DNA of 64,000 nt from Paraburkholderia panacisoli (GCF_008369935.1 NZ_VTUZ01000020.1:62001-126000); one strand, 5' to 3'; counted from the stretch's first letter, positions 26,661 through 36,719 are shown. Notes: a model not told the origin generated them from the letters alone. Numbers and translations are program-made.

Positions 26661-27092
26661 ACGGCAGAAGGGCTAACGGAGTGAGAGGCGGCGGGTAACG
26701 TCGAATCTTGGGGCTGGTGCGGCGAAGAGTGGACCAATAGTACCAAACGCGGCTTCGGGGCCGCGCCGGTCAGCGCACGGGACGCGCCGCGAACCGCGGA
26801 CCACGAGCTCCGATCTGGACGGCCTCGGCATCCGGAAGTCTTACACGAATTGGCATAGTTCTGACAGACTCCGTCCCTTATTGTTCAATGGCGGTCGGCA
26901 CTGATGCAAAATTCGGACCCGCCTCGCTCAACACCACCGCAGCCAGCTTTGCGCGCATGGGGTAGCATGGCGGCCTTGGCGTGTACCGCAGCGGACATGT
27001 CCTGGCCAGAAGAGCGATGCCGGTCGCATCGAGGCCCGGGAATAGCTCGGCAAGCTGCGCCGTTAACCTCTCTTAGCTTGCGTTGATCTGTC
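26661..27092. other. Divergent intergenic region between pqi operon and cytochrome b561 gene
   Basis: This 432-nt stretch separates divergently transcribed operons and must hold both promoters. A possible sigma70-like arrangement for the plus-strand operon is ctgaca, 17 nt, ttcaat near 26863-26891, which is weak. No gene, RNA or long repeat is seen. Confidence 0.4.
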
Positions 27093-27653
27093 ATGGCACT
27101 CAATCCTTCATTCGGCAGTCGGGAGTCGTACACGCGCACTGCGATTGCCTTTCATTGGCTGATCGCGCTCCTGATCGTGTGCGGCTTCGCGCTCGGCTGG
27201 GTGATGACCGATATCCCGGGCTTCACGCCCACCAAGCTGCGCTATTTCTCCTGGCACAAATGGATCGGCGTGACCGTGTTCGCGCTCGCGATCGTGCGCA
27301 TTCTGTGGCGCGCGACTCACGGGGCCCCGGCAATGCCGCGCCGTATGCCGGCCTGGCAGCGCGGCGTCGCGCATCTCGTGCATCTGCTGCTGTACGTGTT
27401 GATGATCGTGATTCCCGTGTCCGGCTACCTGTATAGCTCGGCGGCGAACGTGCCGGTGGTGTATCTCGGGCTGATTCCGCTGCCGCGTCTGATCGCGCCG
27501 GACCCGCACCTGAAGGAACTGCTAAAGAACGTGCATATCGCGCTGAATTACACCTTGCTCGTGCTGGTCGCGCTGCATGTGGCCGGTGCGCTCAAGCATC
27601 AATGGCTGGATCGTGACGGCCTGCTGTCGCGCATGCTCCCTTTCCTCAAATAA
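27093..27653 (+). CDS. Cytochrome b561
   Basis: This 186-residue inner-membrane di-haem b-type cytochrome has four helices and histidines in the expected places (AFHWLIALL near 21, SWHKWIGV near 60, the YTLLVLVALHVAGALKHQW segment near the end). It moves electrons between the quinone pool and a periplasmic partner. Two YceI genes follow directly, the first 8 nt away. The cytochrome b561-YceI arrangement recurs in proteobacteria and links them to periplasmic or quinone-related redox stress (family knowledge and inference). Confidence 0.92.
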   Translation: MALNPSFGSRESYTRTAIAFHWLIALLIVCGFALGWVMTDIPGFTPTKLRYFSWHKWIGVTVFALAIVRILWRATHGAPAMPRRMPAWQRGVAHLVHLLLYVLMIVIPVSGYLYSSAANVPVVYLGLIPLPRLIAPDPHLKELLKNVHIALNYTLLVLVALHVAGALKHQWLDRDGLLSRMLPFLK

Positions 27654-27661
27654 GGACAAAC

Positions 27662-28225
27662 ATGAAGGTCTCGTTTTATCGCTACATGCTCGCCGCGTTC
27701 GCCGCGGCCTCGCTGACCGCGGCCGGCAGCGCGCTTGCGCAAGTGGACGTCGCGAAAAGTTCGGTGACGGCCACTTCGAAGCAGATGAACGTGCCGGTGG
27801 AGGGCAAGTTCGGCAAATTCACCGCGCAGGTCAAGTTCGATCCGGCCAAACCCGCCGATGGCAGCGCGCAACTCAGCATCGACGTGGCGAGCTACGATCT
27901 TGGCGACGAGAGCTACAACGACCAGGTGCGCGGCAAGGAGTGGTTCGACGCGAAGACCTATCCGAGCGCCACCTTCGTGTCGAGCGCGATCGCGCCGGCC
28001 GGCGGCAATCAGTTCAAGGTGACCGGCAAGCTGACCATCAAAGGCAAATCGCAGACGGTGGTTGTGCCGGTCACGGTGAGCCAGCAGGGCGCGACGCAAA
28101 CCTTCGACGGCTCGTTGCCGATCAAGCGCTCGCAATTCGACATCGGCACCGGCGAATGGAAAGACACGTCGGTGGTCGCCGATGATGTCGTGATCAAGTT
28201 TCATATCGTCGCCGCGCAAAAGTGA
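27662..28225 (+). CDS. YceI family periplasmic protein, first copy
   Basis: This 187-residue protein has a signal peptide cleaved after about residue 26 (GSALA|QVDV). The mature part is a lipocalin-like YceI barrel (YDLGDESYNDQVRGKEWFDA, YPSATFVSS, KLTIKGKSQTVVVPV) that binds long isoprenoids in known members. It starts 8 nt after the cytochrome b561 stop. Confidence 0.92.
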   Translation: MKVSFYRYMLAAFAAASLTAAGSALAQVDVAKSSVTATSKQMNVPVEGKFGKFTAQVKFDPAKPADGSAQLSIDVASYDLGDESYNDQVRGKEWFDAKTYPSATFVSSAIAPAGGNQFKVTGKLTIKGKSQTVVVPVTVSQQGATQTFDGSLPIKRSQFDIGTGEWKDTSVVADDVVIKFHIVAAQK

Positions 28226-28298
28226 CGCGTGCGACGATCTTGATGTCCGCCGCGCCGCTCGGGCGCGGCCATATTTTCAACGGAACCAGGAGCATGAA

Positions 28299-28877
28299 TT
28301 GAAAACGTCCATGTTGATCGCGGTTGGCGCATTGGCTTCTTCTTTCTCGCTCGGCGCGTTTGCCGCCGACACCTATCAGCTCGACCCGGCCCACACGTTT
28401 CCGAGCTTCGAGGCGGATCACCTCGGCGGGCTGTCGACGTGGCGCGGCAAGTTCACGAAAAGCTCCGGCACGGTGACGCTCGACCGCGCGGCGAAGACCG
28501 GCACCGTGGACGTGACGGTCGATCCCGCTTCGGTCCAGACCGGCAACACCAAGCTCGACGAACATCTGAGAACGGATGCGTTCTTCGACGTCGCCAAGTA
28601 TCCGGCGGTGACCTACAAGGGCACTGACGTCAAATTCGACGGCGACAAGCCGGTGGAAGTGATCGGCAACCTGACGATGCGCGGCGTGACGAAGCCGCTG
28701 AATCTGAAGATCGAGTCGTTCAAGTGCATGCAGCACCCGGTGCTCAAGCGCGAAGTGTGCGGCGTCGAAGCGAGCGCGCAATTCAACCGCGCCGACTACG
28801 GGATGGATTTCGGCACCAAATACGGCTTCAGCATGGAGACGAAGCTGCATATCCAGTCCGAGGGCATCAAGCAATAA
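28299..28877 (+). CDS. YceI family periplasmic protein, second copy, TTG start
   Basis: This 192-residue protein begins MKTSMLIAVGAL with a signal peptide cleaved after about residue 22 (GAFA|ADTYQLD), followed by a YceI barrel (HTFPSFEADHLGG, DPASVQTGNTKLDEHLRTD). The TTG at 28299 is chosen because AGGAG lies six bases upstream and gives a normal basic signal-peptide start. The ATG at 28294 stops after two codons, and the next ATG (28311) removes the lysine. It differs strongly from the first copy. Confidence 0.9.
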   Translation: MKTSMLIAVGALASSFSLGAFAADTYQLDPAHTFPSFEADHLGGLSTWRGKFTKSSGTVTLDRAAKTGTVDVTVDPASVQTGNTKLDEHLRTDAFFDVAKYPAVTYKGTDVKFDGDKPVEVIGNLTMRGVTKPLNLKIESFKCMQHPVLKREVCGVEASAQFNRADYGMDFGTKYGFSMETKLHIQSEGIKQ

Positions 28878-28945
28878 GCGCTTGAGTGTGTCTCGCGTCT
28901 TCGAGTATTGATATCGAATCGCGTAAGGGCGTTGCGCCTGCAACG

Positions 28946-28985
28946 AAAAAACCGCTTCGTTCGCTTTGCGACGAAGCGGTTTTTT
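28946..28985 (+). terminator. Intrinsic terminator after second yceI
   Basis: A perfect 15-bp stem, aaaaaaccgcttcgt (28946-28960) with acgaagcggtttttt (28971-28985), with a 10-nt loop and T-rich 3' side. It ends the cytochrome b561-yceI-yceI operon. Confidence 0.92.
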
Positions 28986-29168
28986 CTTGCGCGCGCGTGA
29001 TACGCCGGACTCCTTATGTGGCACCGCATCCAATTTGTCGCTCGCGTCGAATTTATTTTCCAGTTAAATAGAGCGCTGGCATCGTACCGGCTATGCGCGC
29101 ATCCGGTCCGGCAATATCGGGCGCACCAAGCCCGCATCAATAATATTTCGCGCGAACTGGAGATCTGG

Positions 29169-30446
29169 ATGAATGCAACGACAGCAGCAGGCATCGTGGG
29201 AAGCCGGCGCAATTCATGGCGCGCGGTGATCGCCGCGTCGATCGGCAATGCGCTCGAATGGTTCGACCTGGTGGTGTACGGCTTTTTCGCGGTGACCATC
29301 GCGAAGTTGTTCTTTCCGGCCGGCAATGACACGGTCTCGCTGCTGCTGACGCTCGGCACCTTCGGTGTGTCGTTCTTCATGCGGCCGCTCGGCGCAATCG
29401 TGATCGGTGCGTATGCGGACCGCGCCGGGCGCAAGGCGGCGCTCACGCTGTCGATCCTGCTGATGATGAGCGGCACGCTGATCATCGCGATCTTGCCGAC
29501 CTATCAGAGCATCGGCCTCGCCGCGCCGGTGATCCTCGTGATCGCGCGTCTGATGCAGGGCTTTTCGGCTGGCGGCGAGTTTGGCAGCGCGACCGCTTTT
29601 CTGGCGGAACACGTGCCGGGGCGGCGCGGCTTCTTCGCGAGCTGGCAGGTGGCGAGCCAGGGTCTCACGACGCTGCTGGCCGCCGGCTTCGGCGTGTTGC
29701 TCACCGGCGGCCTCGCGCCGGAACAGATGGCGTCGTGGGGCTGGCGCGTGCCGTTCGTCTTCGGTCTGCTGATCGGGCCGGTCGCCTGGTACATTCGCAC
29801 GAAGCTCGACGAGACGCCTGAGTTCCTCGCGGCGGAAACCACCACGACGCCGTTGCGCGACACCTTCGCGAGCCAGAAACTGCGGCTTCTGATCGCCATC
29901 GGCGTGGTGGTGCTCGGCACCGTGTCGACGTATCTGGTGCTGTTCATGCCGACCTATGGCGTGAAACAGTTGGGACTGGCGCCGTCGGTGGCGTTCTCGG
30001 CGATCGCGCTGACCGGCGTGATCCAGATGGTGTTCTCGCCGCTGATCGGTCATCTGTCGGACCGCCATGGGCGCACCACGATCATGCTGGTGCCGGCGCT
30101 GCTGCTGCTCGTGCTGATCTATCCGGCGTTTCTTTATCTGATCGCGCATCCGAGCTTCGGCACGCTGATGGCGATGCAGATCGTGTTCGGTTTCCTGATG
30201 ACGGGGTACTTCGCAGCGCTGCCGGGTTTGCTGTCCGAGATGTTCCCGGTGCAGACGCGTACGACCGGCATGTCGCTCGCGTATAACATCGCCGTGACGA
30301 TCTTCGGCGGCTTTGGGCCGTTCATCATCGCGTGGCTCATCAGCGCGACGGGTTCGAAGGCCGCGCCGAGCTACTACCTGATTTTTGCCGCGGTGGTGAG
30401 TCTCGTGGCGTTGATGGCGGCGCGTCGCAAGCTTGGGTTTCGCTGA
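29169..30446 (+). CDS. MFS transporter, metabolite:H+ symporter (MHS) type
   Basis: This 425-residue protein with 12 membrane helices resembles the KgtP/ProP/ShiA (MHS) group: it opens with ASIGNALEWFDLVVYGFFA (about 21-39), then carries GAYADRAGRKAAL in loop 2-3 and MQGFSAGGEFGSAT in helix 4. It probably imports a carboxylate or similar metabolite with protons, but the substrate is unknown. The start is at ATG 29169 with GGAG six bases upstream; the frame is open about 50 codons further upstream without support. Confidence 0.9.
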   Translation: MNATTAAGIVGSRRNSWRAVIAASIGNALEWFDLVVYGFFAVTIAKLFFPAGNDTVSLLLTLGTFGVSFFMRPLGAIVIGAYADRAGRKAALTLSILLMMSGTLIIAILPTYQSIGLAAPVILVIARLMQGFSAGGEFGSATAFLAEHVPGRRGFFASWQVASQGLTTLLAAGFGVLLTGGLAPEQMASWGWRVPFVFGLLIGPVAWYIRTKLDETPEFLAAETTTTPLRDTFASQKLRLLIAIGVVVLGTVSTYLVLFMPTYGVKQLGLAPSVAFSAIALTGVIQMVFSPLIGHLSDRHGRTTIMLVPALLLLVLIYPAFLYLIAHPSFGTLMAMQIVFGFLMTGYFAALPGLLSEMFPVQTRTTGMSLAYNIAVTIFGGFGPFIIAWLISATGSKAAPSYYLIFAAVVSLVALMAARRKLGFR

Positions 30447-30472
30447 CGCAAGGCGAAGGCGGCGGTAAACGC

Positions 30473-30502
30473 AAAAGGCCGGTTCAGAAGAACCGGCCTT
30501 TT
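30473..30502. terminator. Bidirectional terminator between MFS gene and secF
   Basis: A perfect 12-bp stem, aaaaggccggtt (30473-30484) with aaccggcctttt (30491-30502), has a 6-nt loop. It lies between the convergent MFS gene and secF and can terminate both. Confidence 0.92.
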
Positions 30503-30533
30503 GCATTAGCGTGAGTCCGCTGCTACAGCAGAA

Positions 30534-31484
30534 TCAAACTTGCGCACCCGCATTCGGATCGTTCGGATCGGTGCGGTCCTTCTTGTCCTTCAGCAGATCT
30601 TCGCGCTTCACGCCGAGCCACATCGCGAGCGCGGCGGCAACGAACACCGACGAATAGATACCGAACAGAATACCGACCGTCAGCGCCAGAGCGAAGTAGT
30701 GCAGCGTCGGGCCGCCGAACAGGAACATCGACAGCACCATCATCTGCGTACAGCCGTGCGTGATGATGGTTCGCGACATCGTACTGGTGATCGCGTGGTT
30801 GATCACCTCGATCACGGTCATCTTGCGTTCGCGGCGGAAGGTCTCGCGAATCCGGTCGAAGATAACGACCGACTCGTTCACCGAATAGCCGAGCACCGCG
30901 AGCACCGCGGCCAGCACTGACAGCGAGAACTCCCACTGGAAGAACGCGAAGAAGCCGAGAATGATCACCACGTCGTGCAAGTTCGCGATCACGCCGGCCA
31001 CCGCGTACTTCCATTCGAAGCGGAACGACAGGTAGATCACGATGCCGATCACCACGCACGCGAGCGCGAGCAGGCCGTCGGTGGCGAGTTCCTTGCCGAC
31101 CTGCGGACCGACGAACTCGACGCGCTGCAACTGCACCTGCGGGGTCTCGGCCTTCAGCGCGCTCATCACCTGATCGCTCTGTTGCGCGGACGTGTAGCCC
31201 TGTTTGAGCGGCAGACGGATCAGCACGTCGCGCGAGGTGCCGAAGTTCTGCACCTGGGCGTCCGCGTAGCCGAGCTTGGCGAGCGTGCCGCGCACCGGGT
31301 CCAGCGGCGCCGCGCCCGGATACTGCACTTCGATCACGGTGCCGCCGGTGAATTCCACCGACAGATGCAGCCCGCGATGCACGAGGAAGAACACAGCGGC
31401 AAGGAACGTCAGCAGCGAGATGGCGTTGAAGATCAACGCACGCTGCATGAACGGAATGTCTTTGCGAAAACGGAAAAATTCCAT
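30534..31484 (-). CDS. secF: Protein translocase subunit SecF
   Basis: This 316-residue inner-membrane protein acts with SecD to use the proton gradient for pulling exported proteins. It has an N-terminal helix, a periplasmic P4 domain (VEFTGGTVIEVQYPG) and five C-terminal helices, with conserved SVNESVVIFDRIRE (about 200-213). It lies 18 nt after secD and ends the queA-tgt-yajC-secD-secF operon. Confidence 0.97.
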   Translation of the reverse strand: MEFFRFRKDIPFMQRALIFNAISLLTFLAAVFFLVHRGLHLSVEFTGGTVIEVQYPGAAPLDPVRGTLAKLGYADAQVQNFGTSRDVLIRLPLKQGYTSAQQSDQVMSALKAETPQVQLQRVEFVGPQVGKELATDGLLALACVVIGIVIYLSFRFEWKYAVAGVIANLHDVVIILGFFAFFQWEFSLSVLAAVLAVLGYSVNESVVIFDRIRETFRRERKMTVIEVINHAITSTMSRTIITHGCTQMMVLSMFLFGGPTLHYFALALTVGILFGIYSSVFVAAALAMWLGVKREDLLKDKKDRTDPNDPNAGAQV

Positions 31485-31502
31485 GGTCTTGTTCTCCGGG
31501 AC

Positions 31503-33563
31503 TCAGCGGGATGAACCCGGTTTCTGCGGCGTGTTCGATGAACCCGACGACGAACCCGACGCATTGCGGCGGCGTACGGTCGGCTTGCCGGCACGCGCCT
31601 GCGCGCCGGCCGGGGCCTTCGGCTTGGCCGCAGCCGCTGCGACGGCTTGCGCGGTGTCGGTTGCGGCGTCGTTGCTGCCGAGGTAGGCGGAGGAGCCCGC
31701 GGGCGCCGTTTCCGGGCGCCACACCTGGCCGATCGCCAGCGTCTTCAGCTTCTTCTTGCCGCCATACCACCAGTTGACCACGCCGCGCGAGAAGAACACC
31801 GCCGAGAACATCGACGTCAGAATGCCGATACAGTGGACCATCGCGAAGCCGCGTACCGGGCCGGAGCCGAACGCGAGCAGCGCGAGACCGGCGATCAGCG
31901 TGGTGACGTTCGAGTCGAGAATCGTCGCCCATGCGTGCGCGTAGCCGTTCTGGATGGCCAACTGCGGCGGCGCGCCGTGGCGCAGTTCTTCACGCACGCG
32001 TTCGTTGATCAGCACGTTCGCGTCGATCGCCATACCGAGCGCGAGCGCGATAGCGGCAATACCCGGCAAGGTGAGCGTGGCCTGCAGCATCGACAGCACC
32101 GCGATCAGCAGCAGCAGGTTCACGGACAGGCCGATCATCGAGATCACGCCGAACAGCATGTAGTACGCGATCATGAAGACGGCGATTGCCGCGAAGCCCC
32201 ACACCACCGAGTGGAAGCCCTTCTTGATGTTGTCGGCGCCGAGGCTCGGGCCGATCGTGCGTTCTTCGATGATTTCCATCGGCGCGGCGAGCGAACCCGC
32301 GCGCAGCAGCAGCGCGAGGTCGGCGGCGGCCTGCGGCGTGGGCTGGCCGGTGATCTGGAAGCGGTCGCCCAGTTCCGACTGGATGGTCGCCACCGTCAGC
32401 ACTTCGCCCTTGCCGCGCTCGAACAGCACCATTGCCATCGGCTTGCCGATGTTGTCGCGCGACACGCTGCGCAGCGCACGGCCGCCGGCCGAGTCGAGGC
32501 GCAGGTTGACCGACGGACGCTGATGTTCGTCGAAGCCCGCCGACGCGTCGATGATTCGGTCGCCCGTGAAGATGACCTGCTTGCGCAGCAGCACCGGCGT
32601 CTGGTTGCCTTGCGTGAACAGTTCGTCGCCCGGCGGCACCGGGTCGGACGGATTCGGATGCGTGTTGACCGGATCGGCGAGGCGCGCTTCGAGCGTTGCC
32701 GTGCGGCCGATGATGTCCTTCGCCTTGGCCGTGTCCTGCACGCCCGGCAGTTCGACCACGATGCGGTCCGCGCCTTGCTGCTGGATCACCGGCTCGGCCA
32801 CGCCGAGTTCGTTCACGCGGTTATGCAGCGTGGTGATGTTCTGCTTGAGCGCGGCGTCCTGCACGGCGCGTTCCACCGCCGGCGTGAACGTGCCGACCAG
32901 TTGCAGACCGCCGTCCGGGGCAGGTTGCGTGGCCCACTGGAGTTCGCTGATGCTACGGCCGAGCAGCTTGAGGGCCGCGTCCGCCGTGGCCTGATCGGCC
33001 AGATTGACCACCACCGACTGGCCCACACGATTCACGCCGCCGTCGCGCACGTTGTTGTCGCGCAGCAGGGTGCGCACGTCGGAGGCGTCCGAGTCGAGCT
33101 TCTTGTTGAGCGCGCCGGCCATGTCCACTTGCAGCAGGAAGTGCACGCCGCCGCGCAGATCCAGGCCGAGATACATCGGCAGCGCGTGCAGCGCGGAGAG
33201 CCAGCCCGGCGACGCGCTTTGCAGGTTCAGCGCGACGACGAACTGCGGATCGGTCGGATCGCTGTTGAGCGACTTCTGCAGCAGGTCCTTCACGCGCAAT
33301 TGCGTGTCGGTGTCCGTGAGCCGCACGCGAATGTTCGCGTTGGTCGCCGAGTTGTCGAACGTGACGGCGGTGGGCTTGATCTGATTGGCGGCAAGCGCGG
33401 CTTCGACTGCGGCCAGCGTGGTCGAGTCGAGCTTCACGGTTGCCTTGCCGCTCGACACCTGCACCGCCGGCGCTTCGCCGAACAGGTTAGGCAGCGTGTA
33501 CACGAGGCCGATGACCAGAGCCACCAGCATCACGGCGTATTTCCAGAGGGGGTAGCGATTCAT
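31503..33563 (-). CDS. secD: Protein translocase subunit SecD
   Basis: This 686-residue protein has an N-terminal helix (about 8-24), a large periplasmic region including GLDLRGGVHFLLQVDM (about 133-148), and a C-terminal set of membrane helices with GMAIDANVLINERVREEL. The C terminus has an extra Ala/Pro/Ser-rich tail of about 60 residues, longer than in E. coli SecD (615 residues). It is a partner of SecF and YajC in protein export. Confidence 0.97.
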   Translation of the reverse strand: MNRYPLWKYAVMLVALVIGLVYTLPNLFGEAPAVQVSSGKATVKLDSTTLAAVEAALAANQIKPTAVTFDNSATNANIRVRLTDTDTQLRVKDLLQKSLNSDPTDPQFVVALNLQSASPGWLSALHALPMYLGLDLRGGVHFLLQVDMAGALNKKLDSDASDVRTLLRDNNVRDGGVNRVGQSVVVNLADQATADAALKLLGRSISELQWATQPAPDGGLQLVGTFTPAVERAVQDAALKQNITTLHNRVNELGVAEPVIQQQGADRIVVELPGVQDTAKAKDIIGRTATLEARLADPVNTHPNPSDPVPPGDELFTQGNQTPVLLRKQVIFTGDRIIDASAGFDEHQRPSVNLRLDSAGGRALRSVSRDNIGKPMAMVLFERGKGEVLTVATIQSELGDRFQITGQPTPQAAADLALLLRAGSLAAPMEIIEERTIGPSLGADNIKKGFHSVVWGFAAIAVFMIAYYMLFGVISMIGLSVNLLLLIAVLSMLQATLTLPGIAAIALALGMAIDANVLINERVREELRHGAPPQLAIQNGYAHAWATILDSNVTTLIAGLALLAFGSGPVRGFAMVHCIGILTSMFSAVFFSRGVVNWWYGGKKKLKTLAIGQVWRPETAPAGSSAYLGSNDAATDTAQAVAAAAAKPKAPAGAQARAGKPTVRRRNASGSSSGSSNTPQKPGSSR

Positions 33564-33681
33564 GAGTGGTCCAACGGGAAGGTTGGCTTGGAAGCGATGC
33601 GTCCGGCGATGAGCGCGGGCGATTCAGCAGCGGATTGCGTGGATCGCCGGCGAGGCCGCGCCGGACGCGAGAGAGCAGGCC

Positions 33682-34011
33682 TTACAGCGACTTGATCGTG
33701 CCCTTCGGGAGAATCGTCGTGATCGACGCTTTTTGCACGGTGATTTCCGTGCCTTCCGAGATTTCGACGCCGACGTAAGCTTCGCCCACCTTGGTCACCT
33801 TGCCGACGATGCCGCCGTTCGTCACCACTTCGTCGCCCTTGGCCATGGCGGAGAGCATGTTGCGGTGCTCCTTCTGGCGCTTCATTTGCGGGCGAATCAT
33901 GATGAAGTACAGCACGCCGAACATCAGGATCAGCGGCAGGAAGCTCATCAGGTTCGATTCAATGCCACCTGTTGCTGCGCCTTGGGCAAAGGCATTGGAA
34001 ATGAACGACAC
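33682..34011 (-). CDS. yajC: Preprotein translocase subunit YajC, GTG start
   Basis: This 109-residue protein has a single membrane helix (about 23-40, FLPLILMFGVLYFIMIRPQ) and a small cytosolic domain (GDEVVTNGGIVGKVTKV). The GTG at 34011 is preferred because GGAGA lies seven bases upstream and it gives the usual short N terminus; an in-frame upstream ATG at 34035 would add eight atypical residues. It associates with SecDF. Confidence 0.93.
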   Translation of the reverse strand: MSFISNAFAQGAATGGIESNLMSFLPLILMFGVLYFIMIRPQMKRQKEHRNMLSAMAKGDEVVTNGGIVGKVTKVGEAYVGVEISEGTEITVQKASITTILPKGTIKSL

Positions 34012-34208
34012 GTTGGTCTCTCCGTTATCAGTCAAACGATCAAAAAAATCAGCCGGTTATTCTACCACCGGCCAGACGCGCGTCGACGCGGCGAATCGGC
34101 TTTGCGATCAACCGTTTAAAGCCTTTTGCGCCGGGCCGCGAAAGTAGATTGTAAGGTTTTGGTCGCGAGGCGCGCGGATTCTTCGGTTGAATCCGCCGCC
34201 GGAGCCCG

Positions 34209-35402
34209 TCACGGCGCCTGTTCGACGCCGCGCGCGCGGTTCTCGTGGAAGCGTTTGCGGAACGGCTCGAACATTTTTGCGTCGATCGCGTCGCGGATTT
34301 CCTGCATCAGTTCGAGGTAGTAATGCAGATTGTGGATCGTGTTCAGCTGCGCGCCGAGGATTTCGCCGACGCGGTGCAGGTGATGCAGATAGCCGCGCGT
34401 GAAATTGCGGCAGGTGTAGCAGCCGCATTGCTCGTCGAGCGGGCGCAGCGAATTCTTGTGCGTGGCGTTACGGATCTTGATGTCGCCGAACCGCGTGAAT
34501 AGCCAGCCGTTGCGCGCGTTGCGAGTGGGCATCACGCAGTCGAACATGTCGACGCCCGCCGCCACGCCCGCCACCAGGTCTTCCGGCGTGCCGACGCCCA
34601 TCAGGTAATGCGGCTTGTCGGCCGGCAGCTTCGGGCCGATGTGGTTCAGCACGCGCATCATGTCTTCCTTCGGCTCGCCGACCGACAGCCCGCCGATCGC
34701 GAGGCCGTGGAAGTCTTTTTCCGCAAGGCCCGCCAGCGACTCGTCGCGCAGGTCCTCGAACATGCCGCCCTGGACGATGCCGAACAGCGCGTTCGGATTG
34801 CCGAGCCGCTTGAACTCGTCGATCGAGCGCTGGGCCCAGCGCATCGACATGCGCATCGAATCGGCTGCTTCCTTGTGCGAGGTCGGCACGTTGTTGGTCG
34901 CGTACGGCGTGCATTCGTCGAACTGCATCACGATGTCCGAGTTCAGCACCTTCTGAATCTGCATCGACACTTCCGGCGACAGGAACAGCTTGTCGCCGTT
35001 GATCGGCGACGCGAACGTGACGCCGTCTTCGGTGATCTTGCGCAGGTCGCCGAGCGAGAACACCTGAAAGCCTCCGGAGTCCGTCAGGATCGGCTTTTTC
35101 CAGCCCATGAAGCCGTGCAGGCCGCCATGCGCCTCGATGGTTTCCAGACCCGGGCGCAGCCACAGGTGGAAGGTGTTGCCGAGGATGATCTGCGCATGCA
35201 TTTCGTCCAGCTCGCGGGGCTGGACCGCCTTTACCGTGCCGTAGGTGCCGACCGGCATGAAGATCGGCGTTTCCACCACGCCGTGATTGAGCGTGACGCG
35301 GCCGCGGCGCGCCTGGCCGTCGGTGCCGAGCAGTTCGAATTTCAGGCCGTTGGCGGGGCGCTCGGTGGTCGTTGTTTGTTGCGATTGATGACCGAGGGTC
35401 AT
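34209..35402 (-). CDS. tgt: tRNA-guanine transglycosylase (Tgt)
   Basis: This 397-residue enzyme exchanges guanine-34 for preQ1 in tRNAs that read NAU/NAC codons. The catalytic aspartate motifs are DSGGFQVFSL and DCVMPTRNARNG, and the zinc site is CGCYTCRNFTRGYLHHL. The start at 35402 has AGGAG upstream. It lies between queA, which acts next in queuosine synthesis, and yajC. Confidence 0.97.
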   Translation of the reverse strand: MTLGHQSQQTTTTERPANGLKFELLGTDGQARRGRVTLNHGVVETPIFMPVGTYGTVKAVQPRELDEMHAQIILGNTFHLWLRPGLETIEAHGGLHGFMGWKKPILTDSGGFQVFSLGDLRKITEDGVTFASPINGDKLFLSPEVSMQIQKVLNSDIVMQFDECTPYATNNVPTSHKEAADSMRMSMRWAQRSIDEFKRLGNPNALFGIVQGGMFEDLRDESLAGLAEKDFHGLAIGGLSVGEPKEDMMRVLNHIGPKLPADKPHYLMGVGTPEDLVAGVAAGVDMFDCVMPTRNARNGWLFTRFGDIKIRNATHKNSLRPLDEQCGCYTCRNFTRGYLHHLHRVGEILGAQLNTIHNLHYYLELMQEIRDAIDAKMFEPFRKRFHENRARGVEQAP

Positions 35403-35515
35403 GGGATAACTCCTGGGCTACCGGAAAACAGTCCGGCGCAAATGTTGAAACGCCGCCGGAAGGGTTCGCGGCGGCTGAGGGAACTGCAAAAAGTTGAAAC
35501 GGCTTATCGGGCGGC

Positions 35516-36571
35516 TCAGACGTCGCGCCGCGTGAGCAGCATCGCGTCGCCGTAACTGAAGAACCGGTAACGCTGCTCGATCGCATGACGATACGCCGCG
35601 CGAATCGTCTCGACGCCGGCAAACGCCGACACCAGCATCAGCAGCGTCGACTTCGGCAAATGGAAATTGGTCACCAGCCGGTCGACCACGCGGAACCGGT
35701 AGCCCGGCGTGATGAAGATGTCGGTTTCCGTGCTCGCCGCGGCAAGCGGGCGGCCGGCGGCTTCGGCATCGCGCGCCGCGGCTTCGAGCGCGCGCATCGA
35801 GGTCGTACCCACCGCGATCACGCGGTTGCCGCGCGCCTTCGCCGCGGCGATCTTGTCGGCGAGCGACTGCGGCAGGTGATACCACTCACTATGCATCTTG
35901 TGTTCGGCGAGATTCTCGACCCGCACCGGCTGGAACGTGCCCGCGCCTACGTGCAGCGTCAGCGTCGCGCGCTCCACGCCACGGGCGTCGAGTTGAGCGA
36001 GCAGCGCGTCGTCGAAATGCAGGCCGGCGGTGGGCGCGGCCACCGCGCCGGGGTTCTGCGCGAACACCGTCTGGTAGCGGGTCTCGTCGGTCGAGTCGGG
36101 ATCGTGCTCGATATACGGCGGCAGCGGCAGGCGGCCGAATTGCTCGATCAGCGTCAGGCAGTCGTCCGGGAAGTGCAGCGTGTAGAACGGTTCGACCCGC
36201 TCGCCGACCGTGACGTCGAACGCGTCCGCGAGACGGATCGTGGTGCCCGGCTGCGGGCTTTTGCTCGCGCGGATCTGCGCGAGCGCCGTGCGCTCGCCGG
36301 TGAGGCGCTCCACCAGCACTTCGATCTTGCCGCCACTGGCCTTCTGGCCGAGGAAGCGCGCCTTCAGGACTTTGGTATCGTTGAAGACCAGCAGATCGCC
36401 CGGCGCGATGCACTCGGGCAATTCGGCGAAGCGGCGGTCGATCAGACGCGCGGCGTCGGTGTCGCCGGTGTTGCCCACTTCGAGCAGGCGGCTGGCGCTG
36501 CGCTCGGGCAGCGCGACTTGCGCGATCAGCTCGGGTGGCAGATCGAAATCGAAATCGGAAAGCGTAAACAT
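35516..36571 (-). CDS. queA: S-adenosylmethionine:tRNA ribosyltransferase-isomerase QueA
   Basis: This 351-residue enzyme transfers and isomerises the ribosyl group of SAM onto preQ1-modified tRNA to give epoxyqueuosine. The start MFTLSDFDFDLPPELIAQ at 36571 and the motifs GDLLVFNDTKVLKAR, PTAGLHFDDALLAQL and TTSMRALEAAAR are diagnostic. The frame is open about 160 codons upstream but that part is antisense to recG. It is the first gene of the queuosine-Sec operon and divergent from recG. Confidence 0.97.
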   Translation of the reverse strand: MFTLSDFDFDLPPELIAQVALPERSASRLLEVGNTGDTDAARLIDRRFAELPECIAPGDLLVFNDTKVLKARFLGQKASGGKIEVLVERLTGERTALAQIRASKSPQPGTTIRLADAFDVTVGERVEPFYTLHFPDDCLTLIEQFGRLPLPPYIEHDPDSTDETRYQTVFAQNPGAVAAPTAGLHFDDALLAQLDARGVERATLTLHVGAGTFQPVRVENLAEHKMHSEWYHLPQSLADKIAAAKARGNRVIAVGTTSMRALEAAARDAEAAGRPLAAASTETDIFITPGYRFRVVDRLVTNFHLPKSTLLMLVSAFAGVETIRAAYRHAIEQRYRFFSYGDAMLLTRRDV

Positions 36572-36719
36572 GCGAACGACTGGAAGCGAATTGAGACTGA
36601 ATTGAGCCGAAGCCGGAGCCGGGCGGCTATGATTGCGGGACGCCAGAGCGGCCCGCACGCCCGCGCGCTGTATGGCGGCGATACCTTTGACAGCCGATAT
36701 TGTACTTGCGAAGCAGCCC

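Noticed and set aside
32173..33695. Plus-strand open frames antisense to secD
   Set aside because: secD is unmistakable on the minus strand; the opposing frames have no recognisable domains.
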